Origin: Archangium sp.
Lineage (GTDB): Bacteria > Myxococcota > Myxococcia > Myxococcales > Myxococcaceae
Direction of reading: 5' to 3'
Assembly: GCA_030695565.1 (NCBI GenBank)
Contig: JAUYRZ010000081.1
Coordinates: 1 to 40,033 of the forward strand
Length of the DNA stretch: 40,033 nucleotides
The position numbers were made by a program, and so were the translations under genes. The notes beneath the pieces were generated by a model. The model was not told where the DNA came from. It saw nothing but the letters and a program-made list of their open reading frames with translations, and did no database searches. Positions 24,805 to 32,272 of the stretch are shown one piece after another (the first letter of the stretch is position 1; the number at the start of each line of letters is the position of its first letter).

Positions 24805-26096
24805 AGGCCGACCGGCGCACAGTGCTGAAGTGGATGGGTGGTTCGCTCGCGTTGCCGCTGCTGGCGCCTCACCTGGCGAACGCGCAGACGGTTACCCGCA
24901 AACGCTTCATCGCGGGCTACGTGCCCAACGGCGCGCACATGCCTGCGGGCGCGAACGGCGCGTGGACCTGGGCCGAGTCGCTGGCCCCGCTGGTCTCGCG
25001 CGGACTTCAGGCCAACACCATGGTGATGCGCGGCATCTTCAACGGCTTCCCCGCAGCCGACCCGCACTGGCAGAACTGCGCGGGCTTTCTGTCGTGCAAG
25101 CCCATCGAGCTGGGAGACCCCGGCGTCGCGCGGTGCGGCATCACGCTCGATCAATACGTGGCCGATCGCCACCCGTCGTCCCTGCGTTCGTTGGAGTTGG
25201 GCGGGCTGTACTACCACGTGCATCCGCTCAACGATCACCCCGGCTATTCCAACGACTACCTCAACCGCATCGCGTGGCAGGCGCCCGACAAGTTCCGTTC
25301 GCCCATCCCCGACCCTGCGCAGCTGTTCGCGAAGTTGTTCGGTGGCGAGTCGGGCAGCGCCGCGCAGATCAACTACCTGCACAACCGCAAGCGCAGCATC
25401 CTCGACTCGCTCCACAAAGACGCCGATCGCATGTCGACGCGGCTGCCTGCGACGTACCGGCCGGTGTTGCGCTCGTACATGGAGACCGTGCGCGAAGTGG
25501 AGATGGGCCTGGGCACCGTGTCGACCTGCACGCCCAACCTCACGCAGCCCACGCAAGACTTCGGCTCGCCGAACACGAACTACGTGCTGCGGTTTCAGCT
25601 GATGCACCAGATGATCGTGCTGGCGATGCAGTGCGGGCTGACCAACGTGGCCACGCTGATGTACGGCCCGGGCGTCTCTGAGCTGATGAACTTCCCCGAG
25701 GCGCTCGGCGGCGGGGCCGGTCACCACGCGGTCGCCCATCATGGCGGCACGCAGTCGTCGATCGACCGGCTCAAGCGCATCAACGAGGTGCAGGTGGGGC
25801 TGCTGGCCGACCTGCTCACCCGGCTCAAGACGGCGAACCTGCTGCAGGAGACGCTGGTGCTCTACGGCTCCGACATGTCTGACGGCAACGTGCACCTCAC
25901 CGAGAACCTGCCGATGCTGCTGTGCGGCGCGGGTGCGGATCTCAGGTTCGGCCAGGAGATCGGCTCGACCTCGGCGCGCCGCCCGTTGTCCGACCTGCAC
26001 ATGGACATCGCCCAGTTGCTCGACGTCACCACCCTCACCTCGTTCGGCAGCGGCGTGTGCGCCAGCACCGGGCAGACCATGGGTGTCCGCGTTTGA
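24801..26096 (+). CDS. DUF1552 protein with Tat signal
   Basis: A 431-residue protein. Its ATG overlaps the previous stop by four bases (ATGA) and has a strong ribosome binding site. The leader, DRRTVLKWMGGSLALPLLAP ending ANA, has the twin-arginine motif and Ala-x-Ala cleavage site of Tat export, which suggests the protein folds in the cytoplasm, perhaps with a cofactor. Characteristic DUF1552 segments include RKRFIAGYVPNGAHMPAG, VMRGIFNGFPAADPHWQNCA and TLVLYGSDMSDGNVHLTENL near the C-terminus. DUF1552 proteins are distantly related to the alkaline-phosphatase superfamily/DUF1501 group. Pairing with a DUF1592-type gene is constant in the family and suggests one complex or pathway. Substrate unknown. 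Confidence 0.93.
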   Translation: MKADRRTVLKWMGGSLALPLLAPHLANAQTVTRKRFIAGYVPNGAHMPAGANGAWTWAESLAPLVSRGLQANTMVMRGIFNGFPAADPHWQNCAGFLSCKPIELGDPGVARCGITLDQYVADRHPSSLRSLELGGLYYHVHPLNDHPGYSNDYLNRIAWQAPDKFRSPIPDPAQLFAKLFGGESGSAAQINYLHNRKRSILDSLHKDADRMSTRLPATYRPVLRSYMETVREVEMGLGTVSTCTPNLTQPTQDFGSPNTNYVLRFQLMHQMIVLAMQCGLTNVATLMYGPGVSELMNFPEALGGGAGHHAVAHHGGTQSSIDRLKRINEVQVGLLADLLTRLKTANLLQETLVLYGSDMSDGNVHLTENLPMLLCGAGADLRFGQEIGSTSARRPLSDLHMDIAQLLDVTTLTSFGSGVCASTGQTMGVRV

Positions 26097-26142
26097 GCTG
26101 AGCGGGTCCCCCCCAACCCCCGCTTCGCAGGGCGAGGAGAGC

Positions 26143-27021
26143 TCAGGGCTTCTCGAGCTGGCTGAAGAAGAGCGGGCCTTCTCCTTTGTGCTTCGCCGCG
26201 TACATCGCCGCGTCGGCCTTCTCGAGCAGCTCCTGCGCCGAGTGGCCATCGTCGGGGTACACCGCGATGCCGATGCTCGGCTTGATGGTCAGGTTCAGCG
26301 CGCGCACTTCACACCTGGTCTGCATCGATTTGGAGAGCTTGAGCGCGAGCGCTTCGATGACGGGCAGGCTGCCCGCTTCGGTCATCAGAAATTGAAACTC
26401 GTCTCCGCTGCGGCGGCAGGCGGTGTCTTCAGCGCGGGTGATGGTCTCCAGCCGCTCACCGATGATCTGCAGGCACGCGTCGCCCACGTCGTGCCCGTGC
26501 GTGTCGTTGATGTGCTTGAAACGATCGAGGTCGATGAACATCACCGCGACCCGCCATTCGTGACGGCGGGCCTGCGACAGGGCGACGTCGAGGCGATCCT
26601 TGAAGAGGGTGAAGTTGGGCAGCCCGGTGAGCGGGTCGTGCAGCGCGTCTGACCTCGCCTTACGCGCCTGGCGGCGGCTCTCCATCAGCGCGGCGTAGGT
26701 CTTGGCGAGCTCGTCGCTGAGGCTCTTGCGCTCCTGAATGCCCTCGGCGAGCGAAGAGGTCACCGAGGCGAGCTCGTCCGCGCTCTCCTCCACGCGGATC
26801 TCAGCATCTTCACTCTTCGCGAGCGCCAGCTTGATGGCGGGAGAAGAGCCGCTTTCATCGACCTCCTTCTTCAGAACGGTGTTCACCGTCGAGAGGTCGA
26901 CCGCGCACGCCTCCACCATGTCCTTGGCGTGGTTGGTGTGACCGCGCGCCTTGATGAGCGAAGTCGGCTCGCGGGATTGTGGGGCCTGTTTCGCCGGGGA
27001 CCGATGCAGGAGTGTTTTCAC
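26143..27021 (-). CDS. Soluble GGDEF-family protein with SGDEF motif
   Basis: A 292-residue protein without membrane spans. Residues 1-65 are unassigned, 70-125 look like a helical coiled coil, and 126-290 are a GGDEF domain. It keeps HDPLTGLPNF, the metal-binding FIDLDRFKHINDTHGHDVGD, and an inhibitory I-site RAED (196-199) five residues before the signature. The signature is SGDEF (205-209) instead of GG(D/E)EF, so the first Gly is Ser. GGDEF enzymes make cyclic di-GMP; whether this variant is active cannot be told from sequence. The intact I-site and metal Asp residues argue for retained binding at least. The coiled coil probably promotes the dimer needed for activity. Confidence 0.92.
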   Translation of the reverse strand: MKTLLHRSPAKQAPQSREPTSLIKARGHTNHAKDMVEACAVDLSTVNTVLKKEVDESGSSPAIKLALAKSEDAEIRVEESADELASVTSSLAEGIQERKSLSDELAKTYAALMESRRQARKARSDALHDPLTGLPNFTLFKDRLDVALSQARRHEWRVAVMFIDLDRFKHINDTHGHDVGDACLQIIGERLETITRAEDTACRRSGDEFQFLMTEAGSLPVIEALALKLSKSMQTRCEVRALNLTIKPSIGIAVYPDDGHSAQELLEKADAAMYAAKHKGEGPLFFSQLEKP

Positions 27022-27113
27022 AGGCCCCCAATATGTGCACGGCCAGATGGGCGCGAATCAGCAGTTCAGCCCAGCTCGATCGGCCCCTGGAGTTCCTGAA
27101 CGGCCAGGGAGCC

Positions 27114-27857
27114 TCAGCGCGCGCAGCTGCGGGTGAAGTCGGAGTCGGCGAGGAACTGGTCGAGCACCGCTTTCCACGAGGTCCACTTGTGACCGCCCGG
27201 CACCTTGAACACGTGCCCTTCCGGCAGCGCCGCGGCGAGCAGCGACGCCGATTCTCCCAGGCGATCTTCCGTGCCCCAGCCGAGGTACAGGTTCGGCCCG
27301 GGCTCTTTGTTCGCCGTCACGCCCTGCAACCAGCGCCACACTTCGCGCTGATACGTGTCGGAGGTGATCGGGCCCTTCGCCGGCGCCTGCCAGGCGGCGA
27401 GCCCACCGGCCGCGCGGATCTCTTCGCTCAACGAGCGGTCACCCAGGAACGGCGCCAGCAGCAGCACGCCGTTCACGTCGGCCGCGTGCTCGCGCGAGTA
27501 CAGCAGGGTACCCATGCCGCCCATCGACATGCCCATCACCCAGGTCTGCTGGTAACCCTTCGCGCGCGCCGGGGCGACGACGTCGGCGTGCACCCGCTCG
27601 GGGAAGAGGCCGCGCATGTAGTAGCCGAGGGTCGCGTCGGCGGCGACCACGTCGACCGAGAGGCTCTTCTGCCGCAGCGCTTCGATGAAGCCGTACTTCA
27701 CGAAGTCGGAGGCCTTGTCACCGGCGCCAGGAAGGAAGACCACCAGGCACTTCGCGTCACCGCCGGGCAGCTCGTCACGCAGCGAGGTCATCGGCGTCGG
27801 CGCGGGCATGAAGACGGCACAACCGGAGCAGCACAGGAGGAGCGCGAGGGTCCGCAT
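27114..27857 (-). CDS. Alpha/beta hydrolase lipoprotein
   Basis: A 247-residue protein with a lipoprotein-like leader (MRTLALLLCCSGC; Cys13 most likely). An alpha/beta hydrolase follows: oxyanion region VVFLPGAGDKASDF, nucleophile Ser111 in VMGMSMGGMGTLLYS, acid Asp198 in LGWGTEDRL and base His223 in VPGGHKWTSW. The shape resembles esterases and cutinase/dienelactone-hydrolase relatives. Exported location is inferred from the leader; the substrate is unknown. Transcribed divergently from the sigma factor gene across about 48 bases, so the promoter regions must overlap. Confidence 0.87.
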   Translation of the reverse strand: MRTLALLLCCSGCAVFMPAPTPMTSLRDELPGGDAKCLVVFLPGAGDKASDFVKYGFIEALRQKSLSVDVVAADATLGYYMRGLFPERVHADVVAPARAKGYQQTWVMGMSMGGMGTLLYSREHAADVNGVLLLAPFLGDRSLSEEIRAAGGLAAWQAPAKGPITSDTYQREVWRWLQGVTANKEPGPNLYLGWGTEDRLGESASLLAAALPEGHVFKVPGGHKWTSWKAVLDQFLADSDFTRSCAR

Positions 27858-27905
27858 GGCGGAGGTCCTACTCAGCGTGAAGTTCTCATGCGAGCCTGCT
27901 GCGTG

Positions 27906-28547
27906 ATGAGTGATGATCTCACGCTGGCCCGCCGTGCGCTCGAAGGAGATGCCGCCTCGTTGGCCGAGGTGGACCGCCGCATCATGGCCGAGAGTTCACG
28001 CGTCGCCGCCGCGCAGAACTTCCCCGCGGACGAGCTGGGTCAGTTGCTGCGCGAGCGGTTGCTGGTGGGGGAGGCGCCGAAGTTGTCGCGCTACGACGGC
28101 AGTGGACCGCTCTCGGCGTGGCTTCGCGCGGTGGCCGTGCGGATCTCCAGCAACGCCCGGCGAAGTGGTGCGCAGGAGGACGTGGTGTCCACCGTGCCCG
28201 AGGCGGCGCTCGCGGAGCCGAACCCCGAGCTCTCGTTGCTGCGGCTGCAGTATCGCGTGCAGTTCCGGGAGGCGTTCGTCGAGGCGTTGGGCAAGCTCGA
28301 GGCGAAGGAGCGCACCGTGCTGCGGTTGCACACGCTCGATGGGCTGAGCCTGGCGAGCATCGGGACCATGTTTCAGCGCGACGCTTCGAACGTGTCGCGG
28401 TGGCTGGGGCGCATTCGGGAGCAGTTGTTGACGGAGACCCGGCGGGCGCTGGCGAAGCGGCTGGCGCTGGAGGGGTCGGAGCTCGATTCGGTGATGCGCG
28501 TCGCTGACAGTGAGCTCACCATGAGCCTCTCGGGCCTGCTGACCTGA
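27906..28547 (+). CDS. ECF-like sigma-70 family RNA polymerase sigma factor
   Basis: A 213-residue protein from ATG 27906; an in-frame ATG at 27888 is possible, while any earlier start would run antisense through the hydrolase gene. The N-terminal half has a region 2-like helical part with YDGSGPLSAWLRAVAVRISS. The C-terminal half has sigma region 4: ALGKLEAKERTVLRLHTLDG, then SLASIGTMFQRDASNVSRWL as the helix-turn-helix. The linker carries PNPELSLL. This divergent form with a glycine-rich GSGPLSAWLR motif is common in myxobacteria. It is followed by the tandem PF13629 protein after 106 bases and by the kinase, so it probably serves that signalling cluster. No classical anti-sigma gene is next to it, but the kinase begins with a zinc-finger of the anti-sigma type. 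Confidence 0.88.
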   Translation: MSDDLTLARRALEGDAASLAEVDRRIMAESSRVAAAQNFPADELGQLLRERLLVGEAPKLSRYDGSGPLSAWLRAVAVRISSNARRSGAQEDVVSTVPEAALAEPNPELSLLRLQYRVQFREAFVEALGKLEAKERTVLRLHTLDGLSLASIGTMFQRDASNVSRWLGRIREQLLTETRRALAKRLALEGSELDSVMRVADSELTMSLSGLLT

Positions 28548-28653
28548 GAGAATCCCCGCGGCCGGCGAATTCGGTACGTTGGCTCGACTGCGTCGTTTCA
28601 CCGCAAGGAAAAGCGAATCGCTGTGTCTGCCCAATCAGAAAGGGAAACACACC

Positions 28654-29187
28654 ATGCCGCTCCACCGACTCGCACTGCTCCTCGCCGTTTTCACCACCTC
28701 GACCGCCTTCGCCCAACAGCCGCTCCGGCTCGCAGTCGGCGCGCAGAAACACCTCACCATCCCCGGCCTGCAGCGCGTCGCCGTGGGAGACCCCACCATC
28801 GCCGACATCAAGACGCTCGGCGTCAGCGAGCTGGTGGTCCTCGGCGCTTCCCGGGGCCGCACCACCTTGCTGGTGTGGACCGCTGGCGCGACCACGCCCG
28901 ATCGTTTCGAAGTGACCGTGACCGGGCCCGGCAGCCTCACTTCAGCCCCCACCCCGATCGACACCACCCCCGAACCCAGCTTCACCGCGACCTTGAGGCC
29001 CGGAGAGAGCACGACGCGCCCGACGCCGAACCTCAAGCGCGTCGCCATCGGGGATCCCAACATCGCCGACTTCACCACCGGCACGGACACCGTCACCCTC
29101 CTGGGCGTGAGCGCGGGGCAGACCACCGTGCTGCTCTGGTACGCCGATGGCCACCGCGAGCAGTGGCTCGTGACCGTGGTGAAGTAG
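28654..29187 (+). CDS. Secreted protein of two tandem secretin/pilus N-terminal (PF13629-like) domains
   Basis: A 177-residue protein starting at 28654 behind an AAAGGG ribosome binding site. Signal peptide MPLHRLALLLAVFTTSTAFA with Ala-x-Ala cleavage. Two copies of the T2SS-T3SS_pil_N domain follow, residues about 23-90 and 108-177, each with RVA(V/I)GDPxIAD, then (V/L)LG and TTxL(V/L)W. In pilus and secretion systems this domain sits at the N-terminus of outer-membrane secretins such as CpaC/RcpA, where it is periplasmic. Here it stands alone, without any secretin. Nine bases separate it from the kinase gene, whose extracytoplasmic end has the same domain. A periplasmic ligand or partner of that kinase is the simplest reading, which is inference. 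Confidence 0.88.
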   Translation: MPLHRLALLLAVFTTSTAFAQQPLRLAVGAQKHLTIPGLQRVAVGDPTIADIKTLGVSELVVLGASRGRTTLLVWTAGATTPDRFEVTVTGPGSLTSAPTPIDTTPEPSFTATLRPGESTTRPTPNLKRVAIGDPNIADFTTGTDTVTLLGVSAGQTTVLLWYADGHREQWLVTVVK

Positions 29188-29196
29188 AACTGCGCG

Positions 29197-30477
29197 ATGC
29201 AGTCGGCCTGCCCTGACGAGAACGAGCTGGTGCGTTTCGCGCGGGGCGCGTTCGACGAGGTGTCGGGGGCGAGTCTCTCTTCGCATCTCGACTCGTGCAC
29301 TTCGTGCCGGAAGGCGGTGGCCGAAGCCGCCAGCGATGTGCCGCGCGCGCCGTTCACCGTGCAGACCGGGGCGCGGGTGGGCCGCTACGAGGTCGATGCC
29401 CTGCTCGGCTCGGGTGCGATGGGTTCGGTCTTCGCTGCGCGTGATGCGTCGCTCAACCGGCGGGTGGCGATCAAGCTGCTCCACGCCACGGGCGATGCGC
29501 AGTCTCGCGCCCGCTTGGAGCGCGAGGCGCAGGCGATGGCCCGGCTCAACCACCCACACGTGGTGACGGTGCACGAGCTGGGAGACTGGGCGGGTGGCCG
29601 CTTCATCGCGATGGAGTTGGTGGAAGGGCAAACCCTCGACGCCTGGCTTCCCACCGCGCGACCTGAGGAGCGGCGGCGTGTGTTGCTCGATGCAGGACGC
29701 GGTCTCTTCGCCGCGCATCAGGCCGGCGTGGTGCACCGTGATTTCAAGCCGCACAACCTGCTGGTCGGTGTCGAGGGCCGGGTTCGGGTGACGGACTTCG
29801 GCTTGTCGCGGCCCAGCGAAGGAGACACCGCTCGGGAAGAATCGGGTGGGCTCCTCGCCACGGCGCACGGGGCGCTGGTGGGAACGCCCGCGTGGATGTC
29901 ACCTGAGCAACTCGACGGTCGCACCGCCGAGGCGCGCAGTGATCAATTCGCCTTCTGCGTGGTGTGGGTCGAGACGCTCACCGGCCGCCGGCCCTTTCAA
30001 GGCGAGAGCAAAGCCGCGCTGCGGGAAGCCATGCGGGGTCCACCGGTGTTGGGCAGTGCGCTGAGCTCAGTGGAGTGCGCCGCCTTGCGACGGGGGCTCT
30101 CCGAAGATCCCGCCGCTCGCTTCGAATCGATGGACGGACTGCTCGCCGCGTTGACCCGCCGGCCCCGCATGCCGTGGATCTCAGGCGTGGGCGTGGGCGT
30201 GGCCGTGCTCCTGGGCGCGCTGGGAGGTGCGTGGCGAATCGACCGGAACAAGACGCCGGATCCTCCTCCCCCGCTCGAGCTGCAGGTCGGCAAGATGCAC
30301 CCGCTCGTCGTGGACTGCCTCAAGCGCGCCGCGGTGGGAGACCCGAACATCGCCGACGTGAAGACGGTGGGCGTACAGGAGCTGCTGATCCTCGGTGTTG
30401 CTGCAGGGGAGACCACGCTGATCCTGTGGGATTGCGATGATCATCGGGTCAGCTACACCGTGCGCGTCTCGCCCTGA
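29197..30477 (+). CDS. Membrane Ser/Thr kinase with zinc-finger N-terminus and extracytoplasmic PF13629-like domain
   Basis: A 426-residue protein. Residues 1-45 form an anti-sigma-like zinc finger with His30, Cys34 and Cys37 (HLDSCTSC) and a further Cys5. A complete Hanks-type kinase domain spans about 64-320: GSGAMGSVFAA glycine loop, Lys93 in VAIKLL, HRD at 180-182 (HRDFKPHN), DFG at 200-202 and a TPAWMSPEQLDG activation segment. A membrane span covers 327-346. The outer part, residues 357-426, is one PF13629-like domain (RAAVGDPNIADVKTVGVQEL then LILG, TTLILWD). Thus a single protein joins a possible sigma-binding finger, a kinase and a pilus/secretin-type sensor. It is the third gene of the sigma factor cluster and its 3' end overlaps the convergent FHA gene by 25 bases. 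Confidence 0.95.
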   Translation: MQSACPDENELVRFARGAFDEVSGASLSSHLDSCTSCRKAVAEAASDVPRAPFTVQTGARVGRYEVDALLGSGAMGSVFAARDASLNRRVAIKLLHATGDAQSRARLEREAQAMARLNHPHVVTVHELGDWAGGRFIAMELVEGQTLDAWLPTARPEERRRVLLDAGRGLFAAHQAGVVHRDFKPHNLLVGVEGRVRVTDFGLSRPSEGDTAREESGGLLATAHGALVGTPAWMSPEQLDGRTAEARSDQFAFCVVWVETLTGRRPFQGESKAALREAMRGPPVLGSALSSVECAALRRGLSEDPAARFESMDGLLAALTRRPRMPWISGVGVGVAVLLGALGGAWRIDRNKTPDPPPPLELQVGKMHPLVVDCLKRAAVGDPNIADVKTVGVQELLILGVAAGETTLILWDCDDHRVSYTVRVSP

Positions 30478-30995
30478 CGAGAGGGGCGCAGCGGCACGGT
30501 CGACACGCGCGCCTTGAACGACTTCGAGTCGTAGAACGCCAGCCGCACCCCGCCCAGCTCGATGGCCTGACCTGAAGCGAGCTGCTGCGTCGCGCCCGGG
30601 CCGACCACGTCTTCGCCGACCAGCGCGGGATCGTTCACCGGCGTCACGCTCCAGATCTTGTCCTTCAACTCGAGGCGCGCGTGAAAGCGGGACACCGTCG
30701 GATCAGCGATGACGATTTCGTTGTCCACCGCGCGGCCGAGGCGAATGGCCGTGCCGTCGGGGACCTTGAGGCCGAAACACAACGCATCGCCGTTCCCCTG
30801 GCGGGGGGCGTGCCGTTCTTCGAGCCGGGTCTCCGCGACGCTCTGCTCGGCATCACTCTCGGGCACCGCCCAACCACCGGGCTCCCAGACCAACCAGCTG
30901 TGCGAGTAGCGCATCAGGAAGGCATCGGGGCCGAGCGCGAGCTGCCGTGTGAGAACTGACATCAGGTACGCGGGCATTGCGGGTGTCGCAGGCAC
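30453..30995 (-). CDS. FHA domain protein, convergent with the kinase
   Basis: A 180-residue cytoplasmic protein from a GTG at 30995, or from ATG at 30977 or 30962. Residues about 80-165 are an FHA domain: IRLGRAVDNEIVIADPTVSR then FHARLEL gives the conserved Gly-Arg, Ser-Arg and His residues that hold a phosphothreonine, and VNDPALVGEDVVGPGATQQL continues the sandwich. The first 75 residues are unassigned (YSHSWLVWEPGGWAVPE). FHA proteins read kinase output, so a link to the neighbouring Ser/Thr kinase is likely although the genes face each other and overlap by 25 bases. Convergent overlap means they are not one operon; mutual antisense effects are possible. Confidence 0.88.
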   Translation of the reverse strand: MPATPAMPAYLMSVLTRQLALGPDAFLMRYSHSWLVWEPGGWAVPESDAEQSVAETRLEERHAPRQGNGDALCFGLKVPDGTAIRLGRAVDNEIVIADPTVSRFHARLELKDKIWSVTPVNDPALVGEDVVGPGATQQLASGQAIELGGVRLAFYDSKSFKARVSTVPLRPSRQGETRTV

Positions 30996-31038
30996 GTGGA
31001 CGACTGTAGCCGAGAGGTCATGTGGGCGAGGGTGGGTC

Positions 31039-32268
31039 TCAAGTCAGCCTCTCACCCCGACCCTCTCCCCGCTGGCGCAGGGCGAGGGAGAGAAGCAGAC
31101 AGAGCGCTGGTGCTCCCGTCACTGAGCAACCACCACGTGGTTCAGGTTCGGGTTCGGCGACCGGAGCGGTGCAGACACCTGCTTCACACGCACCGTCGCA
31201 CGACGTGCCGCACGCACCACAGTTCGCCGCATCGTGGAGCAGGTCGACGCACTGGCCTCCACACGCATCGCACGGCTGACACCGCACGCCCCCGTCGTCC
31301 CAACCGCAGCCCAGCCCACGCGCAGCACAGTCGAGCTGCTCCGGACCACCGGGACCACACCACTGCGCAACGCCACGCGCACACACACCATGACCATCCA
31401 ACGCGCCGCACGGAGCAGGCAGACACCCCAGGCCCTCGCTCTCACTGCGCCAACCACACGCGCTGCCCGTCGCCGCACACTCACGCGGACGCCACCAGCC
31501 CGCCACGCACGCCCACGCCACGTCACCTTCGCAGCGCGGCGCCGTATCGACGGCACACGGCTCGCTCAACGCCGGGAGCGGTGCACTCATGCGCTCCATC
31601 ACCCACTCGGAGAACACGTCAGCCCGCGGGCCCCACGTCGAACCCTCACAGCTCGCCGCGCCCGCGCTCACCAGCGCCACCACCCGGGTGAACGGCGCGG
31701 TCTCGAACGAACGCACGAACGGCCCGCCCGAATCACCCCGGCACACGCCCTGCGTCTGACTGCGACCGACCGTGAGCAAGACCGGCCCCACCGAAATCAG
31801 CGGGAACGAACCCGCCGTCACGCCCGCCATCGGCGACGTGCCGAAGCCGCCGCCATGGATCTCCAGCGGCTGCCCGACCCAGCGCTGATCAGCCACGTCC
31901 CGGTTCAGCTCGAGCGGCGTCAACTCGGGCAACTCCACGCCCAGGGTGACCAGCGCCACGTCGAGTGAAGGGTGCTTCTCCACGCGCACCAGCGGGAAAC
32001 GAGGGTCACCCGCCACACCGCCCGGAATGAAGTCGACCTGCCCCGCGGTCACCTGCTCATTGAAACAGTGCCCCGCGGTCACCAGGTGGCGCGAAGCGCT
32101 CGCCCACCCGGTGCACAACATCGCATCACCCACCATCAACCGGCCGATGGCGCGTTGCTGCGAGACGCTCAGCAGCACCGACGCCGTCCCCCCGATGAGG
32201 GAGGAAGACGCCACCTCCTGCTCCTGGCACGCGACCAGGAGCAGGGCTGCGAGCGAGACGGCGCGCAT
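31039..32268 (-). CDS. S1-family serine protease lipoprotein with Cys-rich region and degenerate MYXO-CTERM
   Basis: A 409-residue protein with lipoprotein signal MRAVSLAALLLVAC (Cys14). The chymotrypsin-fold catalytic triad is intact: His67 in TAGHC, Asp103 in LDVALV and Ser180 in CRGDSGGPF. The residue at the bottom of the S1 pocket (two before the Cys of CRGDSGG) is Gly, not Asp, so specificity differs from trypsin. A Cys-rich part with about 20 cysteines occupies residues 235-375. The C-terminus, GGCSVTGAPALCLLLSLALR, resembles a MYXO-CTERM segment, although the final residues come from a dispersed repeat copy that overlaps the stop codon. Four bases separate its start from the end of the 919-residue lipoprotein gene, so it is the third gene of that operon. 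Confidence 0.9.
   Translation of the reverse strand: MRAVSLAALLLVACQEQEVASSSLIGGTASVLLSVSQQRAIGRLMVGDAMLCTGWASASRHLVTAGHCFNEQVTAGQVDFIPGGVAGDPRFPLVRVEKHPSLDVALVTLGVELPELTPLELNRDVADQRWVGQPLEIHGGGFGTSPMAGVTAGSFPLISVGPVLLTVGRSQTQGVCRGDSGGPFVRSFETAPFTRVVALVSAGAASCEGSTWGPRADVFSEWVMERMSAPLPALSEPCAVDTAPRCEGDVAWACVAGWWRPRECAATGSACGWRSESEGLGCLPAPCGALDGHGVCARGVAQWCGPGGPEQLDCAARGLGCGWDDGGVRCQPCDACGGQCVDLLHDAANCGACGTSCDGACEAGVCTAPVAEPEPEPRGGCSVTGAPALCLLLSLALRQRGEGRGERLT
31048..31095 (+). repeat. Dispersed palindromic repeat, copy D, overlapping a gene's 3' end
   Basis: CCTCTCACCCCGACCCTCTC, a GCTGGCGCAG loop, then GGCGAGGGAGAGA. It has the same layout as the copies near 2.0-2.2 and 12.5 kb. On the minus strand it codes for the last residues (QRGEGRGERLT) of the protease, so the repeat supplies its stop-codon region. 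Confidence 0.6.
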
Positions 32269-32272
32269 GGCT

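Noticed and set aside
27086-27109. Hairpin CCCTGG...CCAGGG after the hydrolase gene as a terminator
   Set aside because: The stem is only six pairs with a 13-base loop and no T run follows, so support is too weak.
26979-27905. A long N-terminal extension of the sigma factor frame
   Set aside because: The extra 309 codons run antisense through the hydrolase gene, which has a full catalytic triad. The sigma factor begins at 27906 or 27888.
28571-28595. A possible sigma-54 promoter upstream of the tandem PF13629 gene
   Set aside because: The GG and GC elements are seven bases apart instead of ten.
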